From contig NC_063161.1 of assembly GCF_023159225.1 (NCBI RefSeq), positions 253,001-317,000 on the forward strand: a stretch of 64,000 nucleotides of DNA. Reading direction: 5' to 3'. How positions within the stretch are numbered: position 1 is the first letter of the stretch; each line of letters opens with the position of its first letter. This stretch comes from Perognathus longimembris pacificus. Its lineage: Eukaryota; Chordata; Mammalia; Rodentia; Heteromyidae. Below, piece by piece: positions 1-12,099 of this stretch. Below the pieces are notes generated by a model. The model ran no database searches and was not told the origin of the DNA. It saw only the letters and a list, made by a program, of their open reading frames with translations. The translations under genes were made by a program, and so were the position numbers.

Positions 1-30
1 CCACCCGGCCCCGGGGCGCGGAGCGCGTAC

Positions 31-95
31 CTGCAGCCCGGCGGCGACAGCGAGTGGAAGGTGGAGAGCGAAAACATCTCTGCGCGATCCGCCAT
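31..95 (-). CDS. MAPK8IP2: MAPK8IP2 (JIP2/IB2), first coding exon only
   Basis: Read on the minus strand, an ATG at 95-93 opens 21 codons plus two bases ([20 protein letters not shown] then C and a split R). It ends at a splice donor (GCAG|GTACGC, donor at 30-27). This matches the N-terminus I know for MAPK8IP2, a cytoplasmic scaffold that binds JNK, MKK7 and MLK kinases and is mainly neuronal and endocrine. The ATG has a good context (AAGATGG). The rest of the gene lies beyond the left edge, so no domains can be checked. Divergent orientation to CHKB agrees with the human locus. The exon is too short for simple ORF detection and is hidden under long antisense GC-rich ORFs. Identity is strong because of the word match plus synteny. 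Confidence 0.92.
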
Positions 96-1310
96 CTTCC
101 CGGGAAAGGCCGAACGGCTGCGGGGGGAGGGGGAGAGCGAGCCCGCACCCCGGCGCCCGTCCGCGGCCTCGGCCGGCGCTCACCTCGTGACCCGCCCTGC
201 GACGCCCGCCCGCGACGCCCGCCCGCGACGCCCCCTCGCCGCCCGCCAACACCGCCGCAGCGAGCTCCCGCAAGGCGAGGGCGAGGGCGCGGGCGGGAGC
301 GGCGCGGGGCGGAGCCTGCGCGGTGGGGGCGGGGAGCGGGGCGGCGGCGGGGGTCGCGGGCGGACGGCTCCGAGGAGCGGGTGGGGGGGGTCGCGGGCGA
401 GCAGGGGTCGCGGGCGGACGGGCGGTGGCTCCGGGGAGCGGGGCGGCGGCGGGGGGTCGCGGGCGGACGGCTCCGAGGAGCGGGTGGGGGGGTCGCGGGC
501 GAGCAGGGGTTGCGGGAGGGCGGGCGGTGGCTCCGGGGAGCGGGGCGGCGGCGGGGGTCGCGGGAGGGCGGGCGGTGGCTCCGGGGAGCGGGGCGGCGGC
601 GGGGGTCGCGGGCGGACGGGCGGTGGCTCCGGGGAACGGGGGGGGGGGGGGTTGCGGTCGAGCAGGGGTCGCGGGAGGACGGGCGGTGGCTCCGGGGAGC
701 GGGGCGGTGGCTCCGGGGAGCGGGCGGGGGTGGTGGCTCCGGGGAACGGGGGGGGGGGGGTTGCGGTCGAGCAGGGGTCGCGGGAGGGCGGGCGGTGGCT
801 CCGGGGAGCGCGGCGGCGGCGGGGGTCGCGGGAGGGCGGGCGGTGGCTCCGGGGAGCGCGGCGGCGGCGGGGGTCGCGGGAGGGCGGGCGGTGGCTCCGG
901 GGAGCGGGGCGGCGGCGGGGGTCGCGGGAGGGCGGGCGGTGGCTCCGGGGAGCGCGGCGGCGGCGGGGGTCGCGCCGTGGGCCCGGCAGGCGGGGCGAGG
1001 CTCGAGCGGTTCGGGAGCGAGGCCCGGGAGCGGCGCCGGTGACGGTGCGCCGGCGGCCCGCAGGCCGGCGTTAAGTTGGCGACCAGCCCGCGGCGGCCCA
1101 GGTCTGCGCACCTCGAGTCGGACGGCGCGGGCTCTGCCTGCCCGGGGCGGCTCGCCCAGCGGGGCGAGCGGGGCCCCGAGCTCGCCCACGCCGCCTAGAA
1201 ACCCCAGAGCGGAGCTACTTGTGGGAGCGGTTCCGCGGAGCCCAGGAGCTGTCCGCGCCCGGGTGCTGATCAGGACGGGGCGCTGTCCCCCGAAGGGTGC
1301 TGACTGAGCC
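96..1310 (-). promoter_or_regulatory. MAPK8IP2: CpG-island promoter and 5' flank of MAPK8IP2
   Basis: Extremely GC- and CpG-rich DNA lies directly upstream of the minus-strand MAPK8IP2 start codon. GC-box-like strings are frequent and no TATA box is obvious. The 5' UTR and transcription start must lie here, but the sequence does not fix the start point. Composition falls to ordinary levels after about 1310. The middle of the island is a tandem repeat, annotated separately. Confidence 0.75.
322..972. repeat. 48-bp GC-rich minisatellite in the MAPK8IP2 promoter island
   Basis: The block CGGTGGCTCCGGGGAGC recurs at 423, 525, 573, 621, 684, 793, 841, 889 and 937. Most spacings are exactly 48 bp, and the last four copies are in perfect register. 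The left part mixes in variant units (for example CGGACGGCTCCGAGGAGC) and poly-G interruptions near 640 and 750. The 48-bp unit is a multiple of three and the plus strand lacks TA-containing stops, so all three plus frames stay open by chance. The plus strand is G-rich with many GGG runs, so G-quadruplexes are plausible. Confidence 0.9.
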
Positions 1311-2086
1311 AAGCTCCCGAAACACGCTGACCAGGGCAGCCATTTTCCCCACCGGTGCTGACCAAGGAGGCCAGAGCCAGAGCCAGACAGCCAGAGGCCA
1401 ACACTGAGCTTTGCATGCACGGTAGAGACCGCGTAGTCCACACAGAGGTATGGGTGGATGGTCCTTCAACTCAAACACGGCTTCCTGAGACCTGTTCCTG
1501 TTCTTGACTCAGTTTAGGGTACCGACAAGCTTGCTAAGCTCAGGGAGTGAGACGTGGTTGGAATGGAGCAAGATGAACCAGCTATGAAAATCGAGGAGGG
1601 GAATAGTTTAGATGAAAAAGTTGGGAGGAGGAAGACTAAGGATGGTTTGCGGAGATTTGGCCTGAGTTTCCTCAACTGTACAATGACATTTCCCCTTTTC
1701 TCATGATGGAGTTTATATGAGAGGTATAATTGAGATTTCCTTAACCCATAGGGTTCTCTTACTGCACTTTTCTATGTTGGTACCTGGGCTTGAACTCAGA
1801 GCCTTGCACTGTGGCTTGGCTTTTACACTCCCAGCAGATCCTCTAAAACTTAAGCCACAACTACAGCCCAGATTATTATTATTATTATTATTTGCTAATA
1901 AAATGGAGACAGTGTCTCGCAGACTTTTCTGCCTGGGCTAACTTCAAAATGAGAAACTTGGATCTCAGCCTCCTAGGTAGCTAGAATTGTAGGCATGGTT
2001 CACAGGCACCCGGACTTTATGGTCCTTTTCTTTAAGGCATGACAGTATTGTAATCTGTAACTTTGGATTTCATATGCAAGCATACT
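1311..2086. other. Intergenic stretch with one old SINE
   Basis: No gene is seen. GTGCTGAC-type words repeat loosely at 1264-1370 next to the island. An old minus-strand B1/ID composite SINE occupies roughly 1765-2015 (reversed ID-like part, a TTA run at about 1868-1892, then a reversed B1-like part ending near AGGCATG). The remainder is unremarkable. Confidence 0.6.
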
Positions 2087-2101
2087 AAAATGATACGTTT
2101 A

Positions 2102-3200
2102 TCAAAAAACTAAGCCTGGGGCTGGGGATATAGCCTAGTGGCAAGAGTGCCTGCCTCGGACACACGAGGCCCTAGGTTCAATTCCCCAGCACCACATATA
2201 CAGAAAACGGCCAGAAGGGGCGCTGTGGCTCAAGTGGCAGAGTGCTAGCCTTGAGCGGGAAGAAGCCAGGGACAGTGCTCAGACCCTGAGTCCAAGGCCC
2301 AGGACTGGCCAAAAAACAAAAAAAACTAAGCCCCTCCAAGCCCAATAAACCTATTAGGAAATGGGCAAAAGAGCTAAAGAGAGACTTCACAAGAGAAGAT
2401 ATAAAAATGGCAAAGAAACACATGAGGAAATGCTCAACATCCCTGCTAGTAAAGGAAATGCAAATAAAAACAACCCTGAGATCCCACCTCACCCCAGTTA
2501 GAATGGCCTATACTCTGAACTCAGGAAACAACAAATGCTGGAGGGGCTGTGGGGAAAGAGGAACCCTTCTCCATTGTTGGTGGGAGTGCAAATTAGTACA
2601 ACCACTTTGGAGAACAGTATGGAGGTTTCTCAAAAAGCTCAATATAGACCTACCCTATGACCCAGCCATACCACTCCTAAGCATCTATCCTAAACAGCAA
2701 AACCCAAAATATCAAAAGGACATTTGTACTTCCATGTTTATCGCGGCACAATTCACAATAGCCAAAATTTGGAAACAACCCAGATGCCCCTCCACAGACG
2801 AATGGATCCAAAAAATATGGTACTTATACACAATGGAATACTACATAGTGATCAGGAATGGTGAAATATTGTTATTCGCAGGGAAATGGTCAGAACTCGA
2901 ACAAATAATGTTGAGTGAGACAAGCCTAGAACACAGAAAACAAAGGGGCATGATCTCCCTGATATATGACTGTTAACAAAGGGAGACGGAGAGACAGTAG
3001 AGACCAAGTCTGTGAACACTGTATATGTGCTTGATACATTGTATATTGCATATGGGTCTACCTGATCTAGACAAGGGATGGAAAAACAGGTTGTAAGATA
3101 TCACAAGAAATGTACACACTGCCCTACTATGTAACTGCACCCTCTTTGCACAACACCTTGTAAAAAAATTTATGTTCAATTAATAATAAAAAATATATAA
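2102..3200 (+). mobile_element. 5'-truncated L1 (LINE-1) insertion with target duplication
   Basis: The element is flanked by a perfect 15-bp target duplication, AAAATGATACGTTTA, at 2087-2101 and 3201-3215. The L1 part (about 2333-3200) encodes the last ~190 residues of ORF2 with no stop (2407-2976), including typical C-terminal words such as [29 protein letters not shown] and YTMEYY. A short 3' UTR and an A-rich tail follow. A SINE is nested in its 5' end. The reverse transcriptase and endonuclease regions are absent, so it is a dead copy. The open frame suggests a fairly young insertion. Confidence 0.93.
2117..2320 (+). mobile_element. Dimeric ID-like SINE (young GCGGGAAG subfamily) nested in L1
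   Basis: Full-length dimer with tRNA-like A and B boxes and an A-rich tail. The target duplication AAAAACTAAGCC is present at 2105-2116 and 2321-2332. It carries the diagnostic CTCGGACACACGAGG and GAGCGGGAAGAAGCC variants. It inserted after the L1. Confidence 0.9.
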
Positions 3201-3215
3201 AAAATGATACGTTTA

Positions 3216-3655
3216 CGTTAATTACATTAAAGTATATATGCTTTGTGCTATATTATGCTTCTTTGCTGCTGAGGATGCTTGGAAGAAGTTAACAATGCAA
3301 AATAGAGGATTAAGTTCAACAAAGCAGTTGAATGTGCAATGAGAAGCAGAAGGACCAATGAACTGGTTATGTGTTATGGTTTCATAACTCACTACCAAAG
3401 TTTTCTCCTCCCAGTGAGAAGTAGAAGGAAAATATTTGACATAAGTGACACCGTATGCTTAGATGGCTGAGTCAGAAAGGGCTGTGCAGCTTCTACCTGG
3501 CCCTTGAGACCATCATACTCAGAGAGAAGACATTGGGGTGCTGAGGACAGTTTGAGCTACCAATGGACACTTAAGTATCAATGGCCAACCTGTGGGGAGC
3601 CATCTCAGATACTTAGCCTATCTCACTTAAGAATACATGCCAATCTTAAGAGTTA
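3216..3655. other. Unique intergenic sequence, nothing recognised
   Basis: No ORF, repeat or regulatory signature stands out in this stretch. Confidence 0.5.
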
Positions 3656-3670
3656 AGAATTCTCATCAGT

Positions 3671-3894
3671 GGGGCTGGGGATATGGCCTAGTGGCAAGAG
3701 TGCTTGCCTCATATACATGAGGCCCTAGGTTCGATTCCCCAGCACCACATATACAGAAAATGGCCAGAAGTGGCGCTGTGGCTCAAGTGGCAGAGTGCTA
3801 GCCTTGAGCAAGAAGAAGCCAGGGACAGTGCTCAGGCCCTGAGTCCAAGCCCCAGGACTGGCAAAAAAAGAAAAAAAAAAAAAAAAAAAAAAAA
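3671..3894 (+). mobile_element. Dimeric ID-like SINE
   Basis: Full-length copy with a long A tail. The 16-bp target duplication (AAGAATTCTCATCAGT, one mismatch) is at 3655-3670 and 3893-3908. Confidence 0.9.
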
Positions 3895-3942
3895 GAATTC
3901 CCATCAGTGATTCCAGAATCTATCAAACTTTAGGCAGAGAGC

Positions 3943-4172
3943 TAGGCACTGATGGCTCATGCCTATAATCTAGCTAATCTAAAGGCTGAGATCTGAGGGG
4001 CCAGGCTTGAAGCCAACCCAGGAAGGAAAGTCTATGAGATTCTTGTCTCCAATTTACCACCAAAAAGCCAGAAGTGGGGCTATGGCTCAAGTGGTACAGC
4101 AATAACCTTGAGCAAAAAAAAGCTCAGGAAAAACTCCAGGCACTAGGTTCAAGCCCTAGTACTAGCACAAAA
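3943..4172 (+). mobile_element. B1-like/ID composite SINE
   Basis: A 7SL-like head (GGCTCATGCCTATAATC) is followed by the AATTTACCACCAAAAAGCC linker and an ID-like tail. Diverged copy. Confidence 0.8.
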
Positions 4173-4280
4173 CTGCTTTAATCAAGCTATGTCTCCTGGG
4201 CTAATGTCAGGGTTTTTGGTACAATTTTGCTACACAGACCACAGGGTAGGTAATGGTAAGGCACTGTCAGAATGCTGTCC

Positions 4281-4487
4281 TGGGGCTGGGAATGTGGCCT
4301 AGTGATAGGATGCCTGCCTCGCATGCATGAATCCCTGGGTTCAATTCCTCAGCACCACATATATATAGAAAAAAGCCAGAAGTGGCGCTGTGGCTCAAGA
4401 GGTAGAGTGCTAGCAGTGAGCAAAAAGAATCCAGGGACAGTGCTCAGACCCTGAGTCCAAGCCCCAGGACTGGCAAAAAAAAAAAAA
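4281..4487 (+). mobile_element. Dimeric ID-like SINE
   Basis: Full-length copy with an A tail. The AATGCTGT flank is approximately repeated after the tail. Confidence 0.85.
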
Positions 4488-4584
4488 TGCTATTCTTACT
4501 TTTCTACCATCTACTACTTTCCTGCACCTTCAAACAAATTATACTGTGTGTGCATGTGTACGCGCCTGCACTCTCTCATGGAGC

Positions 4585-4830
4585 AGTAGTAGCCTCCAGC
4601 TTAAAATACTTGACAACATCTTGCTATGCAGTTCAGACTGATGGCAAACCTGTGATCCTCCTGCCTCCACCACCAGAGCGATGGGATTTCTGGTGTGTGC
4701 CACCACACCTGGTTCAAATTGGCCTTCTAATTTTAAATTTTAAAAAATATTTTGGGGTATAGCTCAAATGGTAGAGTGTCTGCCTGGCAATATGAGGCTC
4801 TGAGTTTAAGCCCTAGTACCACCAGAAAAA
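4585..4830. mobile_element. Old reversed B1 (4585-4720) then monomeric ID element (4748-4825, +)
   Basis: The first part reads as an antisense B1 (ATCTTGCTATGCAGTTCAGA ... CACCACACCTGG). The second part is a single ID monomer with A and B box-like words (GGTATAGCTCAAATGGTAGAG, GAGTTTAAGCC). Confidence 0.65.
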
Positions 4831-4854
4831 ATAACACATCACAACTTAAAGTAA

Positions 4855-5280
4855 GGCAGGCACCAGTGGCACATACCTGTAATTCTAGCTACCCAGGAGG
4901 CTGAGATCCCAGGACAAAGGTTTAAAGCCAGCCTGGGCAGATATATCCTAGAGACTCTTATCTCCTCCAATTAACCAGCAAAAAGGCTAAAAGTAGGAGC
5001 TGTCCCTAAAGTGATAGAGTACCAGCCTTGAGTGAAAAAAAAAACAACAACTGAGAGTGTGAGGCTCTGAGTTCAAGTCTCAGTACAAAAAGCAAAACTT
5101 AAAATCTGGAGTTGGTGACTTATGTCTTTAATCTTAGCTACAGGATTATAGGCTAAGAAGCTAAAGTTTCTCAGTTTGACAGCCCGAGCAGAAAAGTCCA
5201 GGAGAGTCCATCTCCAATTAACTAGCAAAAGCTAGACTAGCCATATGGCATGAATCATAATATAGTAGCTGAGTACCAAT
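4855..5280 (+). mobile_element. Two tandem B1-like/ID composite SINEs
   Basis: One copy at about 4855-5094 is complete with an A-rich tail. A second, more decayed copy lies at about 5105-5280 (GGTGACTTATGTCTTTAATC head). Confidence 0.7.
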
Positions 5281-5399
5281 CTGATGAGTTTTGGTATAGA
5301 TTCATTTCACACTTTTTTCTGCCTGAGGTTCATGGGTTTTAACTATATGAATATCTTATCTGTGTGGAAATTTCACAGCCATTATCTCTTTAAACAGGT

Positions 5400-5515
5400 C
5401 TCTATTTACATACCTATTTTTGAGACAATCTTGCTATGTATCCCAGGCTGAGTATCCTGAGCTCTCAAATTTCTGCCTCAGCCTCCCAGGTACTACAATA
5501 GAAGCACGCACTAAC
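5400..5515 (-). mobile_element. Antisense B1 element
   Basis: TTTTGAGACAATCTTGCTAT and GCCTCAGCCTCCCAGGTACT are the reversed B1 3' and 5' regions. Old copy. Confidence 0.7.
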
Positions 5516-5526
5516 ACTTCCTTTCT

Positions 5527-5736
5527 GGGGGCTGGGAATGTGTCTTAGCAGTAGAGTTCTTGCCTAGCATACACGAAGCCCTGGATTCGATTCCTCAGCA
5601 CCACATAAACAGAAAAAGCTGAAAGTGGCGCTGTGGCTTAAGAGATAGAGTGCTATCTTTGAGCAAAAAGAAGCCAGTGACAGTGCTCAGGCCCTGAATC
5701 CAAGCCCCAGGACTGGCAAAAACAACAAAAAAACAA
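5527..5736 (+). mobile_element. Dimeric ID-like SINE
   Basis: Full-length copy. An ACTTCCTTT-type flank is found on both sides (about 5516 and 5739), consistent with a target duplication. Confidence 0.85.
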
Positions 5737-5749
5737 CAACTTCCTTTTT

Positions 5750-5850
5750 GAACTTCAGCTTGGCTTTTTCTGCACTGACTTCAAGCAGTGATCCTCAGAT
5801 CTCAGTCTCCTGCATAGCTAGGATTACAGGCATGAGCCACTGGCAACTGG
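5750..5850 (-). mobile_element. B1-like SINE head, antisense
   Basis: GATCCTCAGATCTCAG and AGGATTACAGGCATGAGCC are the reversed head of the B1/ID composite family. Confidence 0.75.
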
Positions 5851-5992
5851 CAACTGGCTCTGTTTAGTTATTTAAGATCCCTATATATTCTTGTTATTAA
5901 TTCTTCATCTGTTGAATAGCTGGTGACGATTTTCTCCCATTTTGTGGATTGTCTTGGTTCTGATCTCTTCTTGGTTCTGATCTCTCCTTCTT

Positions 5993-5994
<2 letters not shown>

Positions 5995-6025
<31 letters not shown>

Positions 6026-6090
6026 CTGACCTGAGCACTGTTCCTGGCTTCTTTTTGCTTGCCACAGCACCACTTCTGGCTTTTTCTAAC
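5995..6090 (-). mobile_element. Partial dimeric ID-like SINE, antisense
   Basis: A poly-T tract is followed by the second-monomer half only (GAGCACTGTTCCTGGCTTC). The first monomer is missing. Confidence 0.75.
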
Positions 6091-6267
6091 ACAGATAACT
6101 GTGTGATTTTATATTGAGATCTTCTGTTTCATTAGTTTTCATGTCTGTTTTAATCCAGTGCCATGCTATTTTTGTTACCGTGGCTCTGTAGTATAATTTG
6201 AAGTCCACTGTTGTAATACTTCCCAAGTTTCCTTTTTGCTCATGATTACTTTTGCTCTGTGGGAATT

Positions 6268-6469
6268 TTTTTTTTTTTTGGCCAGTCCTGGGGCTTGGAC
6301 TCTGGGCCTGACTGTCCCTGGCTTCTTTGTGCTCAAGGCTAGCACTCTGCCACTTGAGCCACAGCGCCACCTCTGGCTGTTTTCTGTATATGTGGTGCTG
6401 GGGAACTGAACCCAGGGCCTCATGTATAGGAGGCAAGCGCTCTTGCCACTAGGCCATATCCCCAGCCCC
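6268..6469 (-). mobile_element. Dimeric ID-like SINE, antisense
   Basis: Complete reversed copy from poly-T to CATATCCCCAGCCCC. The flank CTCTGTGGGA occurs at about 6255 and 6470, consistent with a target duplication. Confidence 0.88.
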
Positions 6470-6812
6470 TCTGTGGGATCTTTTATGCTTCCTTGTGAAT
6501 GTTTGGATTTATTTTTCTATTTCTGTGAAGAATGGCATTGGGACTTTGATGGATATTGCATTAAGCCTGTAGACTGCTTTTGGTAGTATGGCCATTTTCT
6601 TGATGTTAATTCTGCAATTCATGAGCATAGGTCTTTTCATTTTCTACTGTGTTCAATTTCTTTAAGGTTTTATATTTTTCATTATAGAAGTAGTTTGCCT
6701 CTGTTATGGTTAAGTTTATGCTCAGGTAATTTGTGTTTTTGTGGCTACTGTAAATGGAATTTTCTAATTTCTTTCTTAGCTTGTTTGCTATTGCATATAG
6801 AAAAGTGACAGA
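6470..6812. other. Spacer of likely old L1 origin
   Basis: Together with 5860-5995 and 6095-6250, this stretch reads like decayed L1 sequence interrupted by SINE insertions. Words such as TTTTATGCTTCCTTGTGAAT and TCATGAGCATAGGTCTTTT resemble antisense or 5' L1 text. No intact frame remains. The assignment is tentative. Confidence 0.4.
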
Positions 6813-6814
6813 TT

Positions 6815-7030
6815 GGGCTGGGAATATGGCCTAGTAGCAAGAGTGCTTACCTCATATGCATGAAGTCCTGGGTTCGATTCCCCAGCATCACATGTACAGA
6901 AAATGGCCAGAAGTGGCGCTGTGGCTCAAATGGCAGAGTGCTAGCCTTGAGAAAAAAGAGGCCATGGACAGTGCTCAGGCCCTGAGTCCCAGGCCCAGGA
7001 CTGGCAAAAAAATAAAATAAAATAAATAGA
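6815..7030 (+). mobile_element. Dimeric ID-like SINE
   Basis: Complete copy ending in an AAATAAAATA-type tail. Confidence 0.88.
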
Positions 7031-7048
7031 TAAAACAATGTAATTAAT

Positions 7049-7248
7049 GGGGCTGGGAATATGGCCTAGTAGCAAGAGCACTTGCCTGGTACACATGAAG
7101 CCCTGGGTTCGATTCCCCAGCACCACAAATATAGAAAATGGCCAGAAGTGGCGCTGTGGCTCAAGTGGCAGAGTGCTAGCCTTGAGCAAAAAAGAAGCCA
7201 GGGACAGTGCTCAGGCCCTGAGTCCAAGCCCCAGGATTGGCCAAAAAT
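7049..7248 (+). mobile_element. Dimeric ID-like SINE
   Basis: Complete copy only 20 bp downstream of the previous one. It ends in a short TA repeat (7247-7260). Confidence 0.88.
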
Positions 7249-7669
7249 ATATATATATATTATTAAGGTGTTGTACAGAAGGACTACCATTTCATAAGTC
7301 AGGTAATGAGTACATGTCTCTACTTCCTTTACTTTCCTCCAGTTTTCACAAGTTATTTTCCATGTTAACTGAATAGCATGACTGCATTTTATTTTTTCTT
7401 CCTCCCTTTGTGTCCTTCTTACACTCCCCCACCAAGAGAAAAAAACCCAAAGCAAAAACAAGCACTTTCATCAACAATAAAAGCAACAACAAAAAAACCA
7501 CCCATGTCTCCATTTTCTGGAGTTTGTTTCAATAAACAGTATTTTAAGTGTTCAGAGAAGTTAAAACTTTGTGTTCCCTAAGCGTATCCTCTTTCGTCTG
7601 TGTCAGTGCCAAGAGTCCCGTATAATTTATCAAGTCCAGTTATATTTTTATTTTTTTAATTTATTTATT

Positions 7670-7868
7670 TTATTTTTTGCCAGTCCTGTGGCTTGGACTC
7701 AGGGCCTGAGCACTGTCCCTGGCTTCCTTTTGCTCAAGGCTAGCACTCTGCCACTTGAGCCACAGCGCCACATCTGGCCGTTTTCTGTATATGGTGCTGG
7801 GGAATTGAACCCAGGGCCTCATGTATACGAGGCAGGCACTCTTGCCACTAGGCCATATTCCCAGCCCC
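7670..7868 (-). mobile_element. Dimeric ID-like SINE, antisense
   Basis: Complete reversed copy. The flank CCAGTTATATTTTTA occurs at about 7636 and 7867, the expected target duplication. Confidence 0.88.
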
Positions 7869-8160
7869 CAGTTATATTTTTAAATTTTTATTGTAAAGGT
7901 GATGTACAGAGAAGTTACAGTGGGCTGGGAATATGGGTGGTACAGTGCTTGCCTCGCATACATGAAGCCCTGGGTTAGAGTCCTCAGTTACCACATACAC
8001 AGAAAAACCCAGAAATGGCGCTGTGGCTCATAGGGTAGAGTACTAGCCTAGAGCAAAAAGAAGCCAGGGAGAGTTCTCAGGTGAGTTCAAGCCTCGGGAA
8101 TGGCAAAAAAAAAAATTCAAATAGGTTACAGTTACATAAGTCAGGTATTCAATACATTTC
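7867..8160. repeat. Unnamed dispersed repeat split by a dimeric SINE
   Basis: GGTGATGTACAGAGAAGTTA at about 7900-7919 and GTTACAGTTACATAAGTCAG at about 8126-8145 are two halves of one element. They are separated by a plus-strand dimeric SINE (about 7921-8115) that duplicated GTTACAG. Related copies occur near 7262, 22335 and 32500. The CHKB CpG island starts right at its end. Confidence 0.65.
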
Positions 8161-8526
8161 GCGCCAGCAGTCACCAACACTCGGCCGTAACTTTACGCAC
8201 ACGCCCCGCCCACGACGCTTCTGATTGGCTCAAAATAATCTCGGTTCCAGGCCACCGTCCAAACAACGGCCAGTTTTAGGAAGCCACGCCCTCGCCAAGG
8301 GCGTGACCGAACCAGGGCCCACGGTGACGCGCGACTTTGGCCTTCGGTAGCAGCTTCCGCCTCCCTCCGAGGCGCTACGGGAAAAGCGGAATAAAACCGG
8401 AAAGAGTAGATTACTGCTGGAGAGGATAGACCGGCCGGAAGTAGGGTCGAGCGAGGCCGGAAGGAGCCGAACCCTCCCGAAGGGCGCTGAATGCAGCTGG
8501 GCGTTGGGCCTGGTGGATCCCACGCC
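8161..8526 (+). promoter_or_regulatory. CHKB: CHKB promoter (CpG-rich, TATA-less)
   Basis: The sequence changes abruptly from SINE-rich DNA to CpG-rich DNA at 8161. Visible elements are an inverted CCAAT box (ATTGG, 8224-8228), GC boxes (CCCCGCCC near 8203), TGACGCG near 8323, and an ETS-type CCGGAAGT at 8435-8442 with further CCGGAA words at about 8397 and 8457. No TATA box is seen. This is typical of a broadly expressed housekeeping gene. The exact transcription start is not fixed. Confidence 0.75.
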
Positions 8527-11453
<2,927 letters not shown>

Positions 11454-11539
11454 TGAGCCTGGTTGAGAAGGTTGACCTCTTCCCCAGTTTGTGTAGGTGC
11501 CCAAAGTGGGCAAGTGGGAGCCTTTGGATTGTGTACCTT

Positions 11540-11545
11540 AATAAA
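11540..11545 (+). other. CHKB: CHKB polyadenylation signal
   Basis: AATAAA lies 194 bp after the CHKB stop codon, with GT-rich sequence shortly downstream (TGTCTTGTATGTGC at 11565-11578). The 3' UTR is short, and CPT1B begins about 1.2 kb further on. Confidence 0.8.
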
Positions 11546-11835
11546 TGAGCGGTTCCTTCACAGCTGTCTTGTATGTGCTCAGAAGCAGAAATACCAAACA
11601 GGAATACACAGATAAATGCATTAGCCACTCTTCTGTTCTGGGCTTAAAAATGGGTGTGGGTCCATTCTACCCACTGAGGTCCTCTGTTCCTCCAGTTTTC
11701 CCTAGCTCAAGCTTAGAAATCACAAGAACTAGGAAGCCTTGGAGGGAGATATAGAGACTGACACAGAGCCCTGGGATGCAGCTGCCATCCCAGAGCTCCA
11801 GGATCAAGGAACAGGCAGCATGGCTGACTCCACAG

Positions 11836-11848
11836 TGACCTTTTCCCT
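11836..11848 (+). promoter_or_regulatory. CPT1B: DR1 / PPAR-RXR response element upstream of CPT1B
   Basis: TGACCTTTTCCCT is, on the other strand, AGGGAA-A-AGGTCA, a direct repeat of nuclear-receptor half sites spaced by one base. I recall the same element, called a fatty-acid response element, from the human CPT1B promoter, where PPARalpha/RXR binds it. Its place between CHKB and CPT1B fits. The role is inferred from match and position. Confidence 0.8.
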
Positions 11849-11856
11849 ACATTTGG

Positions 11857-11866
11857 CTATTTTTAG
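11857..11866 (+). promoter_or_regulatory. CPT1B: MEF2 site upstream of CPT1B
   Basis: CTATTTTTAG is a perfect MEF2 consensus, YTA(A/T)4TAR. It sits inside the near-palindrome GGCTATTTTTAGCC, 9 bp after the DR1 element. MEF2 drives muscle and heart expression, which is where CPT1B is the main isoform. Confidence 0.8.
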
Positions 11867-11886
11867 CCAAATAATGCCACCATCCT

Positions 11887-11892
11887 CACGTG
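11887..11892 (+). promoter_or_regulatory. CPT1B: CACGTG E-box near the MEF2/DR1 pair
   Basis: A perfect CACGTG palindrome (USF/Myc-class bHLH-ZIP site) lies 20 bp downstream of the MEF2 site. Six bases alone are weak evidence. The tight cluster with the two metabolic/muscle sites raises its plausibility. Confidence 0.5.
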
Positions 11893-12099
11893 AGACCCTT
11901 TGCCCCACCACCACCCCAGCTCAGTCCTTTGAGCAACCTTCAGCTTGCTTGAAGAAGCCCTGCCCACCTTCCCTAATTCCCACTGCAGAAGGGAAGCGAT
12001 TCTGGTATAGGGCCCCTCTCCCGGCCGCCCCTCCCCCTCAGTCCTCCGTCTGTTTTCTCCACCCCAATTTAGGAGTGGGTGTCAGGTTCTCAACAAGGG

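Noticed and set aside
54..1307. Long plus-strand open frames (up to 417 codons) rich in Gly/Arg
   Set aside because: They arise because the 48-bp GC-rich repeat has no stop codons in any plus frame. The real coding sequence at this end is on the other strand (MAPK8IP2 exon 1).
2407..2976. 189-codon frame as a host gene
   Set aside because: It is the C-terminal end of L1 ORF2 in a 5'-truncated insertion bounded by a target duplication.
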